A stretch of 64,000 nt of DNA from Whalleya microplaca (GCA_022497155.1 MU385717.1:62001-126000); one strand, 5' to 3'. Shown: positions 46,871-59,995, counted from the first letter of the stretch. The notes: generated by a model from the sequence alone, not told the origin. Made by a program: numbers and translations.

Positions 46871-49491
46871 ATGACGCAGCCTATCAAAGGTGAAAGCGGC
46901 ACTGGCTCCGGCGCCGCTGCCGGGCCGGCAACAGAGCGGACGGCGCTGCTAAGGGGTAGTACTACAGGGAAGAGCCCGACTTCTTACACCACCAAGACGC
47001 ATCAAGAGGAAGAACATTCCGATGACGACGGCGACGACGATGATAAGTCCACCGTCGTCGACCCCAGCGAGGCGGACCCGCTCGTGCGCGCGCCGGAGCC
47101 CCTGGCGCTCGGGCGGCGGCGAGATACCGAAGCTGGAGGCGGCGGCGGCGGCGGCGATGCCAGTGGTGGCCAGGGTGGTGAACGGACGTTCATGATTGAT
47201 ACGGATCCCCGGCGTTTCTGGATTTTGTTTTTTCTCATGTGAGTTGCATCTGCAGTTTTTTATTATATATCCCTCCTATTTTGGTCCACGAGCGACATCT
47301 CCCCCTTGCTGTTACCCAGGTATAGGTATTCAGGGGCTTTCGACCCCTCTCCCTACACAGAAAACCCCTATCTTACCTACATAACAACGAGAACTAACCC
47401 GCAATGCCACTCACACACACACAGCACAACAACGTACTTCATCGCGTGCTTCGACGGGTCGATCATGGCGTCGAGCCACCCGGTGATCACATCGTACTTC
47501 CACAGCTCGAACAGCGCGTCGTGGCTGTCGACGGCGTTCCTGCTGACGAACACGGCCTTCGCCCCCGCCGTCGGCCGCCTGTCCGACACCCTCGGCCGCA
47601 AGCCGCCGTACCTCGCCGCCGTCTGCCTCTTCGGCCTCGCGACGGTGTGGTGCGCGCTCGCGCGGAGCATGGCCTCCCTCATCGCCGCGCGCGCCGCCGC
47701 TGGGCTCGGCGCCGGCGGTATGATGGGGCTCTGTGGCATTATGATGAGTGATGTTGTCGATATGAAGTGAGTCTCTCCCTCCCTCCCCTCTGCAGCCCAC
47801 ATTCCGCAGTCCGCAGTCCGCAGTCCGTGGGTCTACGCAGTATAGGTGGTATACCTAGGTATGGAGTAGGTACGGATTTACTAACCATCGCCGCGCGCGT
47901 TTCCGAACCGCAGACGCCGTCCCACGTACCAGAGCTACCTCAACCTGATGTTCGGGCTCGGGGCCGCCTCGGGCGCGGCGCTGGGCGGGGTGATGGCCGA
48001 CAAGCTGGGCTGGCGGTGGGAGTTCGGGATCCAGGTGATCCCGATCGGGCTGTGCCTGGCGATCGCGGTGCTGGGCATCCCGGCGGACCTCGGGCTGCAG
48101 ACGGGGAAGGCGAAGACGTTTGCCGAGGCGATGAAGACGTTCGACCACCTCGGCTCGCTGCTGCTGATTACGTCCGTGACGTTCCTCATCTTGGGCTTGG
48201 TGAGTAAGATTTATTGCCGCGCGATGTAACCATTATTGCTACGTGCCAGTAGTGCTGACTGACTGTCTACTACGTTATTGCAGAATCTCGGAGGCAACGT
48301 CGTACCCTGTGAGTAGTAGCAGAGGCGTCGCCCGTCCTAGCGTGGGCTCAGTAAGGGGAAGAAGGTGGAGGTTACATGGAGCTGACATCTGCGCAAAGGG
48401 TCCCATCCGTTGATCATCGCATCTCTCGTCATCTCCGCCGTCTGCTTCCCCGTTTGTCTATACGCGCAGTCGCTACACGAGAGGCCCATCATGCCGCTTT
48501 ACCTGCTCCATACGTCGCCGAGGGCCAATCTCATATTTGCTAACTTCATAGCGTCCTTTTTGCTGAATGCTATCTTGTTCAATGCGTATGTCACCCACTC
48601 CCCCTCCCCTACCCCCCTTTTCCATAGCGCGCACTTTGAGTTTATGGAAATTCGTCCCATCGATCTCACCCCCTCCCATCCCCCCCCCCCCCCCCCCTCC
48701 TCCCCCTTTGCCCCTTTTGCCCCCCAGCCACCAGACCCCAAGCCTCCAGACCCCAAGCCTCCAGTCCCTCCCTAGCCTCCCTACCACCGCAAAGCAACAA
48801 GCAAACTAACCAAGCCACCCCACCCCGCAGCCCCCTCTTCTTCCAAGCAGTCCTCCAGACCTCAGCCACGACATCCGGTCTCTACCTCGTGGTCCCCACC
48901 GCCACAGCCAGCGTCACGGGCGCGATGACGGGCTTCATGATAACGCACACGCAGCGGATGAAGTGGGCGCTGCTGGCGGGCACGGGCACGTACCTGGCGG
49001 GCACGGTGGCGCTGTCGAGCATGCGCCGCGGCTGGCCGACGTGGGGCTACCTGCTGGCGCTCGTGCCCGGGAGCCTGGGCCAGGGCTTCCAGTTCCCGGG
49101 CACCGTCATCGCGATGCTGAACACGTCGGCGCACGCCGACCTCGCCGTCGCCACCACCACGCTGAATCTGTGGCGCCAGCTCGGCAACGTCTTCGGCGTC
49201 GCCGGGTCGTCCTTGGTCCTGCAGAATGCGCTGAGGGGGTATCTGTGGGAGTACGTCACGCTCGGGGGTGAGGAGGGACAGGATGAGGCGTGGAAGAAGG
49301 CGCTTATCGATCGTGTGAGGGAGAAGGTCGATGCCGTTGCGCTGTTGCCGGATGGGGCGACCAAGGACCAGGTTATCATGAGCTACGAGGCGGCGGTGCG
49401 CGCTACGTTTCTGTGCACCGTTGGCATTGCGGCCGTTAGTGTGTTGCTGATCGTGCCGATCAAGCTGCCGAGGTTGACTAATAAGAAATAA
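46871..49491 (+). CDS. MFS transporter, DHA2/VBA-like (drug or basic amino acid)
   Basis: Six exons (46871-47238, 47425-47766, 47914-48199, 48284-48308, 48399-48585, 48831-49491) give 622 aa. The first ~110 residues are cytosolic, with an acidic run (DDDGDDDDK) and a poly-Gly run. The transporter core opens with FWILFFLMITTTYFIACFDG, then SSHPVITSYFHSS and motif A as GRLSDTLGRKPPYL. AARAAAGLGAGGMMGL and QSYLNLMFGLGAASGAALGG (motif C-like) follow, and LNLWRQLGNVFGVAGSS lies late in the core. This is the pattern of 14-TM DHA2 proteins, closest in style to yeast Vba vacuolar basic amino acid permeases; multidrug export is the alternative. Exon 4 is only 25 nt. Intron 5 contains an 18-C run at 48680-48697 and a C-rich tract. 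Confidence 0.88.
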
Positions 49492-49741
49492 GAGAAGCAG
49501 GTAAGGTAAGGTGGGTAGGTTATGCTATATAGATATAGACGGTTAGACGAGGTGGACGGCGTGCATGCAATTGGTTTTTTTCTTGGCGTTTGGTTATCTT
49601 GGTATAGACCGGAATTAGGAGTATACAGTCTACTTAAAAGCTAGCGATGATTTTTGGTTATCTCATCATCCCATATCCCTTCCCGTCTTTGTGTGTGGTA
49701 ATATACAATCAATCTTCGTATGCCGAATTACTTCTCATAAG

Positions 49742-52143
49742 TTAGTGGTAGCCATTGACCCCATTTGCCAATGCGTCCAGCTCTTCCTTCATCTGGCGGT
49801 ACAGCTCCTGTGCTTCCCGTTCCCTGCGGGTCACGTAGCCAACTTCTTCCCTCAAGGCCTCCAGTCGGCTCCTAACGGCAATTTCTTCCGATACGGCCAA
49901 GGTCTTAAACGCATTGAGTGCAAAGTTGGCCTTTTCGAGGGCCTCAAACGCTTCGCCTGTTTTCGAGCGGAGTGTCTTTGCTCGTTGTTGATATCCTCCC
50001 AAGTGAAGCGTCAGTTTCTTCTCCAACTTGGCGCACTTCTCGGCGGTCTCCATCGTAGATTCTTGGATCGACTACACAGATAGCTGTTAGTGTATAAAAT
50101 AAGATAATAGGTTTGTGGGAAAGCACTTACATCAAATGCCGCCTTCATAGTAGCCACTTGATCTTCCTCGTCGTCATCATCATAACAACCGAGACCGAGC
50201 AGAAGTGCGTTGCTGTTCTCGCGTTCCCAAGTGGCCTGGATATCTTCGGGCTTGGGCTGACCTTTGACCTCCATAAGGATCTTTAAGTTCGCTTCAGCCA
50301 ACGAAGCATCGTCGATCTGCTGAAGGTGAACCGGTTTACCGCCAACTTTAGACCCCGAGTATTTCACCGCATCATTGGCAATAAGAAGAGCGACTTCCTT
50401 AGCAATCTGTGCTTTTACAGGATCGGAGATCGCAGACGCCTGCTTCACTAGAGCATCGATATCGACGGACTCTGGCCGAGGTAAGTCCCTCTGCATGACT
50501 TGAGTCCGTCTCTTCCGCTCCAGCTGTTCTTGGGCTTCTCTGATCGCTCGCTCTCGCTGATCCCGCACCTCTGCGTCTTCCTCGAGTTCATCTGTGGCCA
50601 TGGCCTCTCGTTGATCCTCGGGAATTTCAAGTTCCCATTCCGTCTCTTTTGGTTTTGGAAGGGAAGCCAGACTCTGCTTGAGTTTGTGTCTCATTGATAA
50701 CTCCCGAAGTCGCATGTCATTGGCTGACCCTCCAACTACGGACATCTCACCGTCTCCTGCATTGAGGGCAAAGGTATCTCGAGGTGTCCGCAATGGTGTC
50801 TGCCCCGGTCTTCGGGGTGTAGCACCAACTCCATTCACGCCGGTTCGTAAAGGCGTGGCCATAGGATTAGGCGTAGCCATTGCTTGTCTGCGCGGAGTAG
50901 CCCCTTCAAAGCCGGTAGAGCCGGTCCCTTCCTGAAGATCGGCATTCTCTCCACCAAGTAAAGCGGACTGGTTCTCTGTAAGAGCACGGATGTTCTTGAT
51001 CTCGTTCGCGACTCGGTCTTCTTGCGCCGGCGCCATAGGAGTTCTAATGGGCGTCTGAGAGTTCAATGTCGAGTATGTGTTGACTAGGCTCCTAGTGGCA
51101 TCGTTCTCACTAGACTGGGCGAGAAGATTCGCCCGCTCGCCAATCATGCCCATTTTAACAATGTCCTCGAGCTCCCCTTCACTGACTTGAGGCGCTGGGA
51201 GATTAAGTGCCCTCCTCTTGCTGCTCTGTTCTGCCTCGCGGATTTTCTGCATCTGTCCGGCTCTCAGGGCGGCTTGTGTGGCAGCTGAAGGCGCATCCTT
51301 ATCATTCTTCCTTCTCTTCCTCTCTGCCTCATCATCCTGCTCACCCTTGCGCTTGTTGGCAAGCTGCTGTTTCCGAGGATCGAAGGCTGCTCGCTGCAGT
51401 TCGTTTCGCGTCTGCTCATCCATAGTATCGTAGAAACCCTGAGCTGGCGCTTTCTCAAAGGGAATGTCGGCATTGTAATCCATCTGGCCCTTCTTACGTG
51501 TGACAACCTTGATGTTGATACCGGCAGTCTTGAGTTCGCGACGCTTCTGTAGGGCAGCGAGTCGACGGGACTCTTCTTGCTGGCGTTCTCGGGCTTTCCG
51601 CTTCGCCTTCTTTCCCTGCGTGTTGGCCAAGCGAGCACGCGCCTCGCTCAGCATCTCTTTCTCGTCTTCATCGAGATCGATCGTGTCGGGCTTCGCAGGT
51701 TTTGATTCAGGATCGGGGTCGACCTCACCGGGACGCAACCTTCGCACGTCATCGGCTGTGGGTGCTTGGGTCTCGCCGCCTTCGGGACCGGTGAGGCCAA
51801 GACCGAGGCCAGCTGTCTCGCGTTGCTCGGCTTCATCGAGGAGTTTTTGATAGCGTTCAAGACACTGGTTTGCTGTGCGACCGACAATGGGAGCTATGGT
51901 TCTCCATTGCGTTGGCATCAACTTTGCCAAGTGAAGAAGCTTCTCATCCTCCTCCTTGCTCCATTCTATCTTCTTGATGCTGGGGTCCAGCCACTCGTTC
52001 CATCTCGCTTTGCATTGTTTGGGGGTCTTTCGCGGCAGTAATGACGAGACACGGGCCCATTGATTCAAGCCGTATTTACTGACGGAAGCCTTGAGGATTT
52101 CATCCTCGATGTTGGTCCAGACTCCTCCCTTGACGACGGGCAT
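49742..52143 (-). CDS. cef1: Pre-mRNA splicing factor Cdc5/Cef1
   Basis: Exons 50131-52143 and 49742-50071 with a 59-nt intron give 780 aa. Cdc5/Cef1 is a core member of the Prp19-associated (NTC) spliceosome complex. Two Myb repeats begin at residue 6: [19 protein letters not shown] to [10 protein letters not shown], then [20 protein letters not shown] to [15 protein letters not shown], each with its Trp set. The family-typical charged region with [24 protein letters not shown] follows, then a Pro/Thr-rich stretch of RTP/ATP motifs (possible kinase sites). The C-terminal coiled coil carries [17 protein letters not shown], the segment that contacts Prp19-complex partners in homologues. The C-terminal exon keeps the same frame and matches the family, supporting the splice. 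Confidence 0.95.
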
Positions 52144-54413
52144 CTTCGGCTACGTCCACAGTCGTGTATTAAGAAGGGCGGAGGGTGGTTGACTGTGGCA
52201 GAAGGTGACGTAGTAAAGACCACGAGGCGACGTGATGCGATGCGATATGTATGATGGTTTTTTAAAGTCTTGGCTCTGTAACTGGAAAAGCTACGAGAAC
52301 GCGACAGGAGCTGGCTTGGCTAGCAGCTGGCGGTTAAACCTCGGAAAATTGCACGGGCCAAATATTATCTGCCCCACTAATATGTGCTCATTTGCTTCCA
52401 CTCTGCCACTCAACACCAGGTGTGAGTAGACCTGTTCCTTCATAACTACTTACTCAGTAGGTAGCCAATGTCGTTTCACTCAAGCTTATAGTCGCGATTT
52501 GGTTCACTTTCTCTTGTTAATAAGTACTTCTGCAAGCTTCTCAATGATATGGATAAGGAGTTGTGGCTTGTTTGGCTACACCATCAACTGATGTAAGGCT
52601 ACGGAGTTAGTGTCGCGATGTCTCACTCTTGGCTCTTGTAAGTCCAACGCTCTTCATCCAAAGCCACCAACCACTTAAGGTCAGCTTGTGAGATTCATGG
52701 ATCAAGCCTTATCCATTTCCAGGGATATTTCCGTTTACTGCATTTCTACCCTTTCCATTCTTTCAAACCATCTAGTTCCTAATTGATGTAAATCAACCTC
52801 AGCGCTGCAATAGACATCCGAAGCCAATGGTAACTCCTTACTAGTGTCTTATTGTTATTGCTAATTCTTGACCCCATGTCATTTTATCTGCCCTCTCACA
52901 CTGAATAGGACGGAATGTTACATCGATGATTTTCGTATACGACTGCGTGGCTTGCATCGAATAAGCCTATTGCAGCTTTCGGGGGTTTATCCTGGAAATA
53001 GGGATGCTACGACAAGCTTCGGCAAGATAACAAAAGATGGTTCAATCATATTGTCTCCCGACCGCCAGATCCTGGTTCTCGGCGTTACAGGTCATGCTAG
53101 ACATACCCAAGCTGAGGTCATCGGCAGACTTATGGAGAAATCCAAAGACTCCCTTACTAAGGAGCCTGCCGAGATGAATTAGCTTGATCCGGACTATGAG
53201 GCTCTCTAGGTCTCAGTGTGCCAAGTGGATAGGAAGCGTGGGGTTTCTGCGTCTACGCAGGACCGATTATGCTACAGTGGTGTCGTTGGTAATGTTGGGC
53301 TAGATCGCATTTGCTGTAGTTCCATCGGGGGTTATGTTCAGATCGGGTGCCATACCCAACGATATCATCTAGTCCCACGTCGGTTTCCTCAAAAGCGTTA
53401 TCGTCCAATAGCGCAAGGGGAAGTTAACGTGTACATATATTGGTGGTTGCACCAGCGTAACCATTAAGTCAGATGAAGTCAAGTGACTTGTGAGCAACGC
53501 TGAGCCAGGTCAGAACTTATTGGAGGTAGTCGAAAGAGCAGAAGCAACAGGGTTTGAGTGGACGCAAGGTGCTGCGCTTACCAACAGCTCTACTTTCAGT
53601 AAATCACCTTGACCTACATTTATAATGAGAGATTCTTCTTGGCAGCATGATAAGGATATCATAGTGATATACCCAATGTAGCAGTCACCAGATACAAGGG
53701 GGCATTCGTGGCTACACAACGAATTCTTCTCGGAAGACAAGACGATTCGATTTCCAGAGGAATGCTAGACTATGTCAAACTATATTGATAGTGCGGAGAT
53801 CAATAGTCTTATGCTGCATGTTTGTAATTAATGGCTCTCGTATGTCTGCAAGATACATGATAGAACGCATCTGTGAATAATGAAGAAGCTGAATAAGACT
53901 TTGATGAAACTGATATGGTATCTATGGTGTCTGGGTAGCTGAACTTTTTATTAGATAAGCATATAAACCTGCCTACTTAGTATCCCAAGTAAACTCGGCG
54001 CCATCTAGCCGGCGATGGAGTAAGAAGAGACTACTACGTATCGTGTGCGGGGTATCCCAGACTTACACACCATCCACTCCCCATAGACTTCACGCCTATT
54101 GGGTGTAATTTTGTATTCATTGTTCATAAACACATTTGATCTGGGGTCCCCGCACGCAACCCTGGGCAGGCTGGGGTAGTTCAGAGATCCTCATATCTAC
54201 TAATCCTAGAGTACTTAGACCATGTTGGATCACTCGTTAGGTTGATTACACCGACTGATTATAACGTCACGCCTTGCACTTCAATACTCACGTTGATTTC
54301 GCCTGTCTATCTGACTAAATTGTTTATTCGACAACTGTAGACAACCAACCTGCTGTTTCGGTTGTTTAGTCTGCTGTCCTTGAGCCACACATTGTCTTTT
54401 CTATTACACGAAA
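52144..54413. other. Intergenic, no gene recognised
   Basis: About 2.3 kb. A 104-codon frame at 52868-53182 lacks an ATG near its start and resembles nothing known; other frames are shorter. It contains the promoters of Cdc5 (left) and of the permease gene (right). Confidence 0.55.
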
Positions 54414-56562
54414 ATGACACTAATTACCGAAAAGCCAGAGATAATTGAGCCTGTCGCAGACCATAGTGAAGGTCATCATGACGGTGAGACTGGTCGTGTC
54501 GATGCATTGGCTACCGCCCCCGGAACGACACGGGAGTCTTTCGCCCATTTGGACGAAAAAAAGATACTAAGAAAGGTACAAGGCCGCCCCTGTGTGAAGC
54601 ATATCATACAAACGAAAAGCTAACTGTTAATGAGATGGATGTTCGCCTAATACCAATGCTTGCCGTCCTTTACCTACTGTCCTTCTTAGACCGAGGAAAT
54701 ATTGGGAATGCCAAGATTGAGGGCTTACAGGAAGACTTGCAAATGAACCCCGATCAGTACAATTGGTGTTTGACTGTCTTCTTTTTCACCTACGCTGCAT
54801 TCGAGGTACCGAGCAATTTGCTTCTGAAGAGACTACGTCCCTCTAGATGGCTTCCATTTATTATGGTTGCGGTAAGCAAACTCCAATCTTGCGTACTGTT
54901 TCTGATTTCGAGCACGCTTTCCATTCATCATCCCCTCTTTTTTTAAGCCAGCCGTTCACCCTTGGAGAAGTGGTCACTAACTCTGTCTTCTCAGTGGGGA
55001 GTTGTCATGACCCTAATGGGCATAGTAAAAAACTTTCAGGGTTTACTAATAGCAAGGTTGTTTCTTGGGGTTGCGGAAGCTGGCTTGTATCCAGGCTGTG
55101 CTGTGAGTATCTTTGAACGTATCCGGGCTCGGCTGAACTGACCGGTAGGAATAGTACTATCTTACAATGTGGTATTGTCGCCATGAGATACAGCTCCGTC
55201 AAGTATGGTCCCCTATATAAGCAGGAGCTCAATCAGAACTCTACAGCTGGCGCTTGTTTAGATTGCTAACTAGACAGTAGGCAATGTTCTTTTCGGCCGC
55301 TTCTATAGCAGGCGCATTCAGTGGACTTCTTGCTTTCGCAATTTCGAAAATGGATGGCGTTGGAAACTTGGAGGGTTGGCGGTGGATCTTCATTTGTAAG
55401 TGCTACCTAGGGTCGCCTGTTGCCCCTTTTCTCTGAACTCATATGACACAACCTCAATTATTTAATTCTGCAACCTGTTTAGGGAACGCCAATGCTAACT
55501 TGATATGCTGCAGTGGAAGGAATTGCAACTGTGAGCCAATCTTGGTCACTACGAGGAAGACATAATACTAAACCATGCAGGTCGTTGCCGCCGCGATCGC
55601 GTTCTTTGTGTTGCATGACTTTCCTGAAACAGCCAAGTTTCTCACGGAAGAAGAGCGAGCTTTCGTAGTATTCCGCTTGAAATACCAAGGCCAGATTCAA
55701 GCGAAGGGACAAGGGCGTGGCGAAGTTGCACAAGCTGAAGAATTTGACTGGAGATACGTTTGGGCAGCATTTAAAGATTGGCAGATCTGGACTAACATCT
55801 TTGTCTATTGGGGTGTAAGTATACCATTACCTTATCACTCCGTTATCATTTCTCGTCTTGACGGTATAGCTAATAACTCAGGTGGTATGCCCACTCTATG
55901 GCGTCAGCCTCTTTCTGCCGACTATAATCAACAATATGGGCTATTCTTCTAGCACCGCTCAATTAATGACTGTACCGATCTACGTCACAGCCGCAATTTT
56001 GGCTGTTGTCTTCGCATATATATCTGATCGCGTCGGCAAGCGTAGCCCATTTATCATCGTATTCTTACTGATGATGATTGTTGGGTTCTCGATGTAAGTT
56101 AAAGTCCTACGCAGAACACAGTTATTTGACAGGAAGATACTAAGAAGACATAGGTGCATATCCACATCAAATCCTCGAGTCGTCTACGGTGGCGTCTTCA
56201 TAGTTGCCTGCGCAATTTATCCAGCCTTTCCTGGCAACATCACTTGGCTTGCCAACAACCTCGCTGGCAGTTATAAACGCAGTGTGGGAATGGCTATTCA
56301 GATTGGTGTTGGTAACCTTGGCGGCGCCATGGCATCTAACTTTTACCGACAGAAGGACTCCCCACACTACATCCTTGGTCATGGCCTGGAGTTGGGATTT
56401 GTTAGCGCTGGTATCATTGCTGGACTAACCCTTACAGCATCGTACACTGCTGTCAATAAGAAGCGGGAGAGTCTCGTAGCTGAAGGGGGAGAAGCTAGAT
56501 TCACTACCGAAGAATTATCTGCGAAAGGTGACAAGGCTATTACATTCAGGTATATGTATTAG
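54414..56562 (+). CDS. MFS transporter, allantoate-permease (ACS) family
   Basis: Nine exons close in frame: 54414-54575, 54635-54871, 54995-55102, 55155-55202, 55281-55395, 55514-55530, 55581-55814, 55882-56093 and 56154-56562 (513 aa). The core has DVRLIPMLAVLYLLSFLDRG followed by NIGNAKIEGL (the hallmark start of Dal5/Tna1-type anion:cation symporters), TYAAFEVPSNLLLKRLRPSRW, ARLFLGVAEAGLYPGC, YYLTMWYCRHEIQLRQA and the late SYKRSVGMAIQIGVGNLGGA. Relatives import allantoate, nicotinate, biotin or other carboxylates; the substrate is not readable from sequence. Exon 6 is 17 nt. Twelve TM helices are expected and all splice sites are GT..AG, so it looks functional. Confidence 0.9.
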
Positions 56563-57431
56563 GTTCATCAAGTGATGAAATAGACAGACGTTAGAAGTAA
56601 ATCATTGAAACTTTGGTAACAAGCTCAAATAAAATATCGCTTCTTTCAACAGAAGTTCATTGCCCCTTAAATCTTACAAGCATTCAAGCTTTACATATTG
56701 CCGCACACGATGATAATATTTTCAACTAATCGCTCATGAATTGATATATCATGTTTTATAGGGGACATCATACTAGGACACTTTAATATTGCGCTTGCCG
56801 TACCAACTCTAGAAGATCTCTTTTGCGCATCTTGTCTATAGGTGCCAGACCCTATCTGTCGGTTACTCGGTTCATGATTCATTCCAGGGCTCCTGAAGCC
56901 CGCATTGATTATGTTTGTCTTCATTTAGTGAATTATAGAGGTATCATTGTTTCTTATTATTTCCATATCATAGTAGGTATAACACAGTATTTCCATCTCA
57001 TACATTAATACAGTATCCACTGGGGTAGAATTGCTTCTCTTTATCACGTATAGTCATTGTGGCATGATGTTAGGTAGACTATCTACGAACAATCTCGCGA
57101 TGGAAAGAAAAAAAGCGAAAGTCGAAGATGGGAGATGTCTCACAAAGATGCCTGTTTTCAAACAATGGGGTCCTTTCATATTCGGGTTGGAAATGCTTAA
57201 CAAAGGGGTCACCCACTCGCTATGAATGTTTCAATGCGGCAGTCCTTGTTCCATCCACGAAAGAATAATCCAGTACTCGTCTCGAATCAAGCATCTTGCA
57301 CCTGGGGATTCAGTCCAATTCTACTATGACTTCAAGATTTTATTATGTCGAGTACAGTATAGCCTTGCTGTTGCAGCCCTCTCACATGCATTCTCGCATC
57401 CCTTGCTAGTCCCAAGGAATTGTCTGTCAAA
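56563..57431. other. Intergenic, AT-rich, no gene recognised
   Basis: 869 bp between two plus-strand genes; only short frames without domains. Confidence 0.55.
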
Positions 57432-58805
57432 ATGGCACACTCACCACTATTGCGGACATTAATGCGAGTACAACTAGACAATCGCAGCGGATCTCTGGTC
57501 AGTTACGAGCTGGCGCTCGAACAAGTTTGCATCGACCTTGAGAAACCTCCAACCAAACGGTACTTCAATGAGGAGCGGTGGACCGATTGTCGGAAGGATT
57601 ATGAGAATAAAAAGGTTCGAGAAGCCCAACAAAAAGAGGATGAGGAAGACTTCATCGCAGCAGTAAAGCGAGAACGCCGCTATATTCGGTCCGCTAAGAA
57701 GCGATCGAAACATTTCTTCAGCATTTACAAAATGTGGGATGATCTTATTCCCAAAATCAGCGCACTGAAGAGAAGCTTATCCAAGTCGGGATATATTGAA
57801 GTAAGTTACATCTAGAGTCTTATGTGGAGCTGGAGAACTTCCCTATTAGGGTTCATTTGGGAGTTAGAGGTCCCCGAAAAAAATGTGACAGAACTTGCAA
57901 TGGCTCGTCAGAATGCTCAGAAACAAGAATACTAACTCGAGATGGTGCAGTGGCGTCCACGGTTACTTACGCATTGTTTATTAGCTGAACAAGACTTGAC
58001 TACCCAGACTCACAGCCGCGTGTGTGTTGGCGAGAAAGGTATTCTAGACAGACGCCTACTCCACCAAGCGATATCTCCTAGATTTGTACCGAAACCTCAT
58101 TTCAAATTTGAACGAAAGAGGCTTCAGGCTAAAAGTGCTGAATTCGCTTCCTTTGTCGAACTGCAGAAGTCTAGCCAGTCGACGAAACGCATTATCATTC
58201 CTCGACCAGAAGATGAATCTTCAGACGAAGCTCTTATAACTGCGAACGAGGTTGACAGTGATTCATCGAGCAATGGCAAGTCTGGCGCCGCGAAAGGCAA
58301 ACGAAAACGTGCATCGGTCCAGAAAAAGCAACGAACAAGAAAGCCGCCTAGATTCGTGAAAGTATACGATTGCAAGGTCCACGACGGCATACAGTTAAAA
58401 GCACAGACGCAGAACCGTTTCTGCTTGATGCAGCAAAGGCAACCTCGCGTTGAAGTGCCTGCGCTAGAGCTCATATTGAAGAAAGCAAGCGATAGCAGCG
58501 CTCAACCGCCAGTGGATGTGGAGTTGGGTGAGGAGGAACTTGTCTTACAGCAGCTACGGATTAACGGCATCCAGCTGCCAACGCCATTGCCCGGTAGTCA
58601 GAAAGACGAGGAGGGCACACCACAACAGCCGACTGAGGAAGATGCGACCTTATATCGTAAATGGAGATCACGTCAGGCAAGACGATTCTTGAACGATCGG
58701 GATCGGTATATGCAACATAGAATATTCCAAGAAAGGGCCACAGATCGTGACCTTGTTCGGGCTTCACAGGCTCTCCAGGCGTTCTGGGCGAAAATAACAG
58801 TATAG
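57432..58805 (+). CDS. Hypothetical basic, probably nuclear protein
   Basis: Exons 57432-57800 and 57951-58805 give 407 aa; the intron starts GTAAGT and has a TACTAAC branch point 14 bases before its acceptor. The first ~120 residues are helical and highly charged (KKVREAQQKEDEEDF; KRERRYIRSAKKRSK). The middle has a basic run typical of a nuclear localisation signal (KGKRKRASVQKKQRTRK) after an acidic Ser patch. The rest includes ALELILKKA and EEELVLQQLRINGIQLP helices and a charged C-terminus rich in Arg. I do not recognise a domain. Clean splice, phase match and even charged composition support a real gene; a role with nucleic acid is only a guess from composition. Confidence 0.7.
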
Positions 58806-59362
58806 GGGTCACTGAATGTATGTAGTATCCTGTGACACATTTGTACTAGACATATCTACATTTCTGCCAATGTTGACGGCTATTGGGAGTGCATAGCAAT
58901 TATGCTGAATCTTATGTACATAGATCCAAATTCACATAATGTGTCCAACACAGGAACCCTGGAATCGTACCTAACTTTTCTCTTACCGAATCAAGGGTTA
59001 TAAAATTATACTGGGATTAAGACTGGCATTATGTTGTTGTTTACACCAACAACCCGCTACTAGACTCAATAGGAAAATCAGACGCGAATGCCGCATCCCG
59101 CGCACGGTCGCGTATCCTGGACAGCCCGATCTGAGGAAACCAACAGGCCGATACCTACATGCCTATCAGACGATTTACTCGACTCCACTCATGTATGTAT
59201 TACATCTAACAAGTTCTCGTTGGTCCTGTCACAAATTACCTATACATAGGTATTATATGTCTTCAAGCTGCCTGCAGCCTATTTCAATCTCAACTTTTGC
59301 TGCAACTTCGTCCTCAGTCTCCACCAACGGCAACCACCGATAATAGTTTAAATCGACGACTC
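58806..59362. other. Intergenic
   Basis: Promoter of the AIG2-like gene and 3' flank of the previous gene; no gene seen. The AIG2 frame stays open upstream of its ATG to a TTG at 59297 only. Confidence 0.6.
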
Positions 59363-59995
59363 ATGGCACAAGACTCCAAGGAAGCTCACGAGGTCCGGGA
59401 GCCATTGGAGGACACACCACTGCCCCCTCCGCCGCCTCCTCCACTGCCTCCTCCCCAATATCGCCCACCACCTGAGCTTCTACCAAGCCCATCTCCTTTG
59501 GAATCAAAGAAAACTAAGATGGCCGCAAGATTTGGTGCAGCCGAAAAACCTGCCTCTGCTGCAACTGGCGATGTGCCAACATTCAGGCCTTGTCATTTCT
59601 TCTTTTACGGATCCTTAATGGACCCAGAGGTAGTTCAAGCCGTCACAGGCTTGGAAACCACACCTATCCTGCGACGAGGCTCGATCAGTGGCTTTAAGGT
59701 TAAGATGTGGGGAATCTACCCAACACTCATACCGGAGGAAGGTGGCAAGGTGACGGGTATGTTATGGAAAGTAGATGATCCTGAGCATTTTAGATCTCTG
59801 CAGCAGTATGAGACGACGAAGTTCAAACCTTGCATGTGCTCTATAGAGACCGAGAGTGGAGAGGTACTAGAGAACAGCATGGCGTTTTGTTGGGCTGGGG
59901 ATAAGGACAGTCCGGACTTAGAAGATGGGACTTTTGATTTGGAGCGGTACCAGAAGAACTTCAAGTCATCAGTCGTCAGATCAAAACATAGGTAG
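59363..59995 (+). CDS. AIG2-like gamma-glutamylcyclotransferase-fold protein
   Basis: The first ATG of the frame (MAQDSKEAHE) gives 210 aa. Residues ~18-55 are a poly-Pro tract (PLPPPPPPPLPPP), then a short basic linker. The fold begins with CHFFFYGSLMDPEVVQAVTG (the YGSLM substrate loop). It continues with RRGSISGFKVKMWGIYPTLI, GKVTGMLWKVDDPEHFRSL and LQQYETTKFKPCMCSIE, whose Glu occupies the expected catalytic position. The family hydrolyses or rearranges gamma-glutamylamine-type substrates; plant AIG2 is pathogen-induced, while fungal members are uncharacterised. It is a second, clearly different member of the same fold as the gene at 18928. Confidence 0.85.
   Translation: MAQDSKEAHEVREPLEDTPLPPPPPPPLPPPQYRPPPELLPSPSPLESKKTKMAARFGAAEKPASAATGDVPTFRPCHFFFYGSLMDPEVVQAVTGLETTPILRRGSISGFKVKMWGIYPTLIPEEGGKVTGMLWKVDDPEHFRSLQQYETTKFKPCMCSIETESGEVLENSMAFCWAGDKDSPDLEDGTFDLERYQKNFKSSVVRSKHR

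Noticed and set aside
47404..47800. Overlapping plus and minus frames across exon 2 of the DHA2/VBA transporter
   Set aside because: Arg/Ala/His-rich shadows of the transporter exon in other frames.
52868..53182. 104-codon frame between Cdc5 and the permease gene
   Set aside because: Begins with TTG and shows no recognisable domain.
57867..57935. In-frame stretch in the intron of the 57432 gene that could be an extra exon
   Set aside because: No GT donor follows it before the TACTAAC branch point; the single 150-nt intron is simpler and in phase.
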